Positions 5,570 to 8,248 of a DNA stretch of 8,248 nucleotides are shown here, one piece after another. Position 1 is the stretch's first letter. Every line of letters starts with the position of its first letter. The notes beneath the pieces were generated by a model that searched no databases, was not told where the DNA came from, and was given only the letters and a program-made list of their open reading frames with translations. The position numbers and the translations under genes are program-made. The DNA comes from Holophagaceae bacterium (GTDB lineage: Bacteria > Acidobacteriota > Holophagae > Holophagales > Holophagaceae): contig JANXYT010000497.1 in assembly GCA_025355915.1 (NCBI GenBank), forward strand, positions 1-8,248, written 5' to 3'.

Positions 5570-5989
5570 AATCCTTTAGCCCAAATCTAGACAAGGCCCC
5601 GTTCCAGAATAAATTAGAGGTCTTTTTTTGCCTAGTTTTAGGTCGACCTGCGCCAAGACCATAGATCAATTTATCATGAATTAATGATTAATTATATCTA
5701 TTTTGCGAAATTTAATCGAATATAATTAGTTCAATAAAATCGAAAAATTATTTATATAAATTTAATGTTTAAAATAACTTATATAAAAATTGTACGGCCA
5801 AAATTTAGTCAATAGAGCGAATATCTATCGATTTTTTTTATTGGATTTGACCATGGTGGAAATCGAACATAGATTGACTTCTGGCTCCATGGAGGGGAGG
5901 CCAAGAGGCAGGTCAGCGCCCCTGGTCAGCGCTGAAACTCTCACCAAACCTGATCATAGAACGACCCAACCATAGACCTAGGAGGGTGT
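5570..5989. other. AT-rich non-coding region before the propeller/CHRD/PKD gene
   Basis: About 420 bp without a credible gene. The centre (about 5660-5870) is extremely A/T-rich, with many TATA/TTAAT-like words; TATAAT near 5721 and TATAAA near 5782 could be -10 elements of the plus-strand gene, but neither has a good -35. Closer to that gene the sequence returns to GC-rich and holds a short direct repeat GGTCAGCGC (about 5912 and 5925). I found no sigma-54 site on the plus strand here. Confidence 0.5.
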
Positions 5990-8248
5990 ATGAATGTTCG
6001 ACTCAAGCGACTCACATTATTGCTGGGAGCTCCGCTTATACTGCTTTCTGCATTTAACTGCGGTAAAAGCTCGACGGCCCAAACGGACCAAACGACCCCA
6101 CCGCCAGCCCAACCGGCAAACACGCCCTATACCTACCGGGTGGCAGCCTCTGGTCTGACCAGTCCCACCGGTCTGGCGCTGGCAGGGGACGAATCGCTCA
6201 TCCTCGCCCAGAAACCCGCGGCGCCCGCAGACGCTTCCCTGGCGAAGCTGGACCTGAAGACCGGTCAAATGACCCAGCTGGGAACTGGCCTGGCTGTGCT
6301 TTCGGGGTTCGCGGCCAATCGGGCCGGAAGGCTCTATTGGATGGACGGCTCGAAGGGTTCCCTCATGACCCAGGACAGCCGGAACGGCGCCCCCGCGGTC
6401 CTTCATACCGGCGGGATCCTCCCCGCCACGACCATCGCTGTCGATGCCGAAGACCGGGTCTACATCGCGGGGGCCGCCCCCACCCTGACCGGGAGCGATG
6501 TCGCGGCCGTTTTCGTGATGGGAAACCTCTCCTCGACCACCCCTGACTCTGGCGGTCCGGCCAAAACCGCCCTCGCGGCAGCCTCCACCGGGGATCTCTA
6601 TTGGACCAGCAACCAGGACGGCGTCATCTATCACCGCGCCAAGAATGGCGCCGGCAATGTGGTGGTGTCCGGGCTCAACCATCCCCAGGCGATTGCCCTT
6701 GATCCGTCGGAGGACATCCTCTACTTCACGGAAGTTCCGACGCCTGGTGTCAGCGGAGAGGCCGGCGGCCGCAATACCGTCAATGCCCTGGATCTCGCCA
6801 CCTTGAAACGGACCGTCATCCACCAGGGCGATCCTCAACCCGCGGGCGTCGCCGTGGCGGCCAACGGCAACATCTACTGGACCAGCGCCAGCCGTGGCCT
6901 GGTCATGACGGCCGTACCCACCCAGCCGGCGGCCACGGCCCCCCAATTCACGGCCACGCTGACCGGAGCGAATGAAGTGCCCCCCGTGACCACGACGGCC
7001 AAGGGACAGGCGACCTTCCGTCTCAAGGCGGCGTCGACCGAATCCTCCTCCTCGGAATCCGAGGATCACTATTCCTCGGGCCCTTCCATGGCCTTCAAAA
7101 TCGCCCTCACCGACATCAGCCGCGTCCAGCGCATTGAACTCCGCCAGGGTGCCAGCGGAGTGGTAGGACCCCTGGTCGCGACCCTTTCCCGCGGCGATGA
7201 CGAAGGCGATGACGAGGATGATGACCACGGCGCAGCCAGCATCAGCAGGGGGTTCTCCGCTTCGGGACGACTCCGTCCGGCCAGCCTCAAAGGCCCCTTT
7301 GCCGGGAACTGGAAAGGCTTCACCGATGCCCTTGCCGCCGGCGGGATCTATGTGAACGTGACCACCCGCAGCCAAGCCACCGGTGAGATCCGCGGCCAGA
7401 TCGTGTCGGCGGTTACCACCGCAAACCAGGCGCCAAAGGGGGTCATCACGGCCCCAGCCGCCGATGTGACCATCCAGACAGGCGAGTCCGTGAGCTTCGC
7501 TGGCACGGCCTCGGATCCCGATGGTGATGCCGTCACGGTCCTCTGGACCTTCGGGGACGGAACGACCTCTGCCTCCCTGACTCCGGGGAGCCATGCCTTC
7601 CCCATCGCCGGCACCTACACCGTGACCCTGACGGCCACGGATTCGCGCGGCCTGAGTGACCCGGCCCCGCCCACGCGCACGATCACCGTCCAGCAGGCCA
7701 CGACCAACCGGGCCCCCACTGGGACGATCACCGCGCCTTCCGGAAACGTCACCATCTCGACCGGGCAGTCCATCAGCTTCACCGGATCTGCCTCGGACCC
7801 GGATGGAGACACGGTTACCGTCCTTTGGACCTTCGGCGATGGCGGCACCTCCACGCTGCTGGCACCGGGCGCGCACATCTTCACCACGGCCGGCGTCTAC
7901 ACGGTCCGCATGACCGCCACTGATTCGAAGGGCCTCGCCGACCCGAATCCACCCACCCGCACCATCACGGTGCAGGCCATCGTCACGAACGCACCCCCCA
8001 CCGCCACGATCACGGCGCCCAGCGCCAACGTCAGCATCACGGCCGGACAATCGGTCACCTTCACCGGAACCGCGTCTGATCCCAACGGGGATACGGTCAC
8101 CGTGGTCTGGACCTTCGGCGATGGGACCACCTCCACGGTCCTGGCGCCACCCGCGCACACCTACGCCACCGCGGGAACGTACACCGTCCAGCTGACGGCC
8201 ACGGATTCCAAAGGCTTGGCCGACCCCGCCCCCCCCCCCCCCAACCAA
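5990..8248 (+). CDS. Secreted beta-propeller / CHRD / PKD-repeat protein (partial, C-terminus outside window)
   Basis: The open frame gives 753 residues with no stop before the window end. It begins MNVRLKRLTLLLGAPLILLS, an export signal, followed by AFNCGKSS; the Cys at 24 could be lipidated, although AFNC is not a standard lipobox. Residues about 48-312 form NHL/SMP-30-like propeller blades, seen as repeated GLALAGDES, GRLYWMD, DRVYIAG, GDLYWTS, DILYFTE and GNIYWTS units. A CHRD domain follows (about 320-473; FTATLTGANEVPP ... GEIRGQIV), with two hydrophilic acidic insertions (about 346-362 and 401-416). Three PKD repeats (from 479) carry SDPDGD and WTFGDG motifs. The start is set by AGGAGG four bases before the ATG. 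It is probably cell-surface or extracellular, perhaps in adhesion or matrix; the substrate is unknown. It is divergent from the nitrogen genes, with no visible functional link. Confidence 0.88.
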   Translation, partial: MNVRLKRLTLLLGAPLILLSAFNCGKSSTAQTDQTTPPPAQPANTPYTYRVAASGLTSPTGLALAGDESLILAQKPAAPADASLAKLDLKTGQMTQLGTGLAVLSGFAANRAGRLYWMDGSKGSLMTQDSRNGAPAVLHTGGILPATTIAVDAEDRVYIAGAAPTLTGSDVAAVFVMGNLSSTTPDSGGPAKTALAAASTGDLYWTSNQDGVIYHRAKNGAGNVVVSGLNHPQAIALDPSEDILYFTEVPTPGVSGEAGGRNTVNALDLATLKRTVIHQGDPQPAGVAVAANGNIYWTSASRGLVMTAVPTQPAATAPQFTATLTGANEVPPVTTTAKGQATFRLKAASTESSSSESEDHYSSGPSMAFKIALTDISRVQRIELRQGASGVVGPLVATLSRGDDEGDDEDDDHGAASISRGFSASGRLRPASLKGPFAGNWKGFTDALAAGGIYVNVTTRSQATGEIRGQIVSAVTTANQAPKGVITAPAADVTIQTGESVSFAGTASDPDGDAVTVLWTFGDGTTSASLTPGSHAFPIAGTYTVTLTATDSRGLSDPAPPTRTITVQQATTNRAPTGTITAPSGNVTISTGQSISFTGSASDPDGDTVTVLWTFGDGGTSTLLAPGAHIFTTAGVYTVRMTATDSKGLADPNPPTRTITVQAIVTNAPPTATITAPSANVSITAGQSVTFTGTASDPNGDTVTVVWTFGDGTTSTVLAPPAHTYATAGTYTVQLTATDSKGLADPAPPPPNQ
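7424..8248 (+). repeat. Tandem 282 bp (94-residue) PKD-domain repeats
   Basis: Units begin at 7424, 7706 and 7988, exactly 282 bp apart, each opening with an Asn codon followed by an AP-x-ITAP block. Shared motifs are ITAP, GxSxxFxGxASDP(D/N)GD, WTFGDG, AGxYTV and TATDSxGLxDP. The third unit is cut by the window end. Equal length and high similarity suggest recent duplication; the acidic SDPDGD motifs may bind calcium. Confidence 0.85.
8229..8242. other. Poly-C run at window end, probable sequence artefact
   Basis: Fourteen consecutive C bases are followed by AACCAA at the very end. The matching place in the two earlier PKD repeats reads PPTRTITV, with only short C runs. The reading frame stays open, but the last few residues (PPNQ) do not fit the repeat. 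This looks like low-quality sequence at a contig edge inside a repeat array. Confidence 0.55.

Noticed and set aside
5790..5975. 61-codon plus-strand frame in the AT-rich intergenic region
   Set aside because: It needs a TTG start with no ribosome site and crosses an abrupt change in base composition; no recognisable motif.
5507..5989. Known riboswitch (c-di-GMP, cobalamin, SAM or fluoride type) upstream of the plus-strand gene
   Set aside because: Short fragments such as GGCAAC are suggestive, but the conserved core of none of these classes could be assembled in order on either strand.
6017..8248. 743-codon open frame on the minus strand
   Set aside because: It is antisense to the plus-strand protein with recognisable propeller, CHRD and PKD domains. 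Its product is Gly/Arg-rich low complexity that mirrors the repeats, as is typical for shadows of GC-rich genes.
7424..8248. CRISPR-like periodic repeat
   Set aside because: The 282 bp periodicity is in frame and encodes PKD domains; there are no short repeats with unique spacers.

Overview
The window is about 8.2 kb of GC-rich bacterial DNA broken by two very AT-rich intergenic islands (about 3750-3874 and 5600-5870). Outer-membrane-type proteins show a Gram-negative (diderm) cell. The GC-rich codon use, the ammonium-transport cluster and the propeller/CHRD/PKD protein would fit an acidobacterium (Geothrix/Holophaga-like) or a delta-proteobacterial lineage. That placement is a weak inference, not something the sequence proves.

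Layout. On the minus strand, from about 3709 down to 194, lies what looks like one nitrogen-acquisition transcription unit: a small membrane ORF (3657-3373), a TorF-family outer-membrane porin (3245-2328), an Amt ammonium transporter (2272-596) and a divergent PII signalling protein (547-194). A good sigma-54 (-24/-12) promoter sits at 3720-3735 in front of it. A truncated Trm112-like zinc-ribbon gene follows at the window edge (134-1), separated by a short heptamer repeat. Upstream, also on the minus strand, is a NifA/AnfA-like sigma-54 enhancer-binding protein (EBP; 5416-3875). On the plus strand a large secreted protein (5990 to the window end) combines a beta-propeller, a CHRD domain and at least three 94-residue PKD repeats. 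It runs off the window through a suspicious poly-C tract.

Main finding. The EBP gene is bracketed by two copies of the same composite DNA element: two ACA-N4-TGT dyads whose facing ends are exactly 20 bp apart (30 bp centre to centre). One copy lies at about -120 and -150 relative to the predicted start of the sigma-54 operon, the usual enhancer distance. The other overlaps the predicted -10 and -35 boxes of the EBP gene's own sigma-70 promoter. The simplest model is that the EBP activates the porin-Amt-PII operon from the first copy and represses its own gene through the second. This rests on pattern and geometry only and is testable.

Secondary points are a PII with an altered T-loop (no Tyr51) and an altered nucleotide-binding B-loop, a GAFTDA instead of GAFTGA loop in the EBP, and a long N-terminal extension on the Amt protein.
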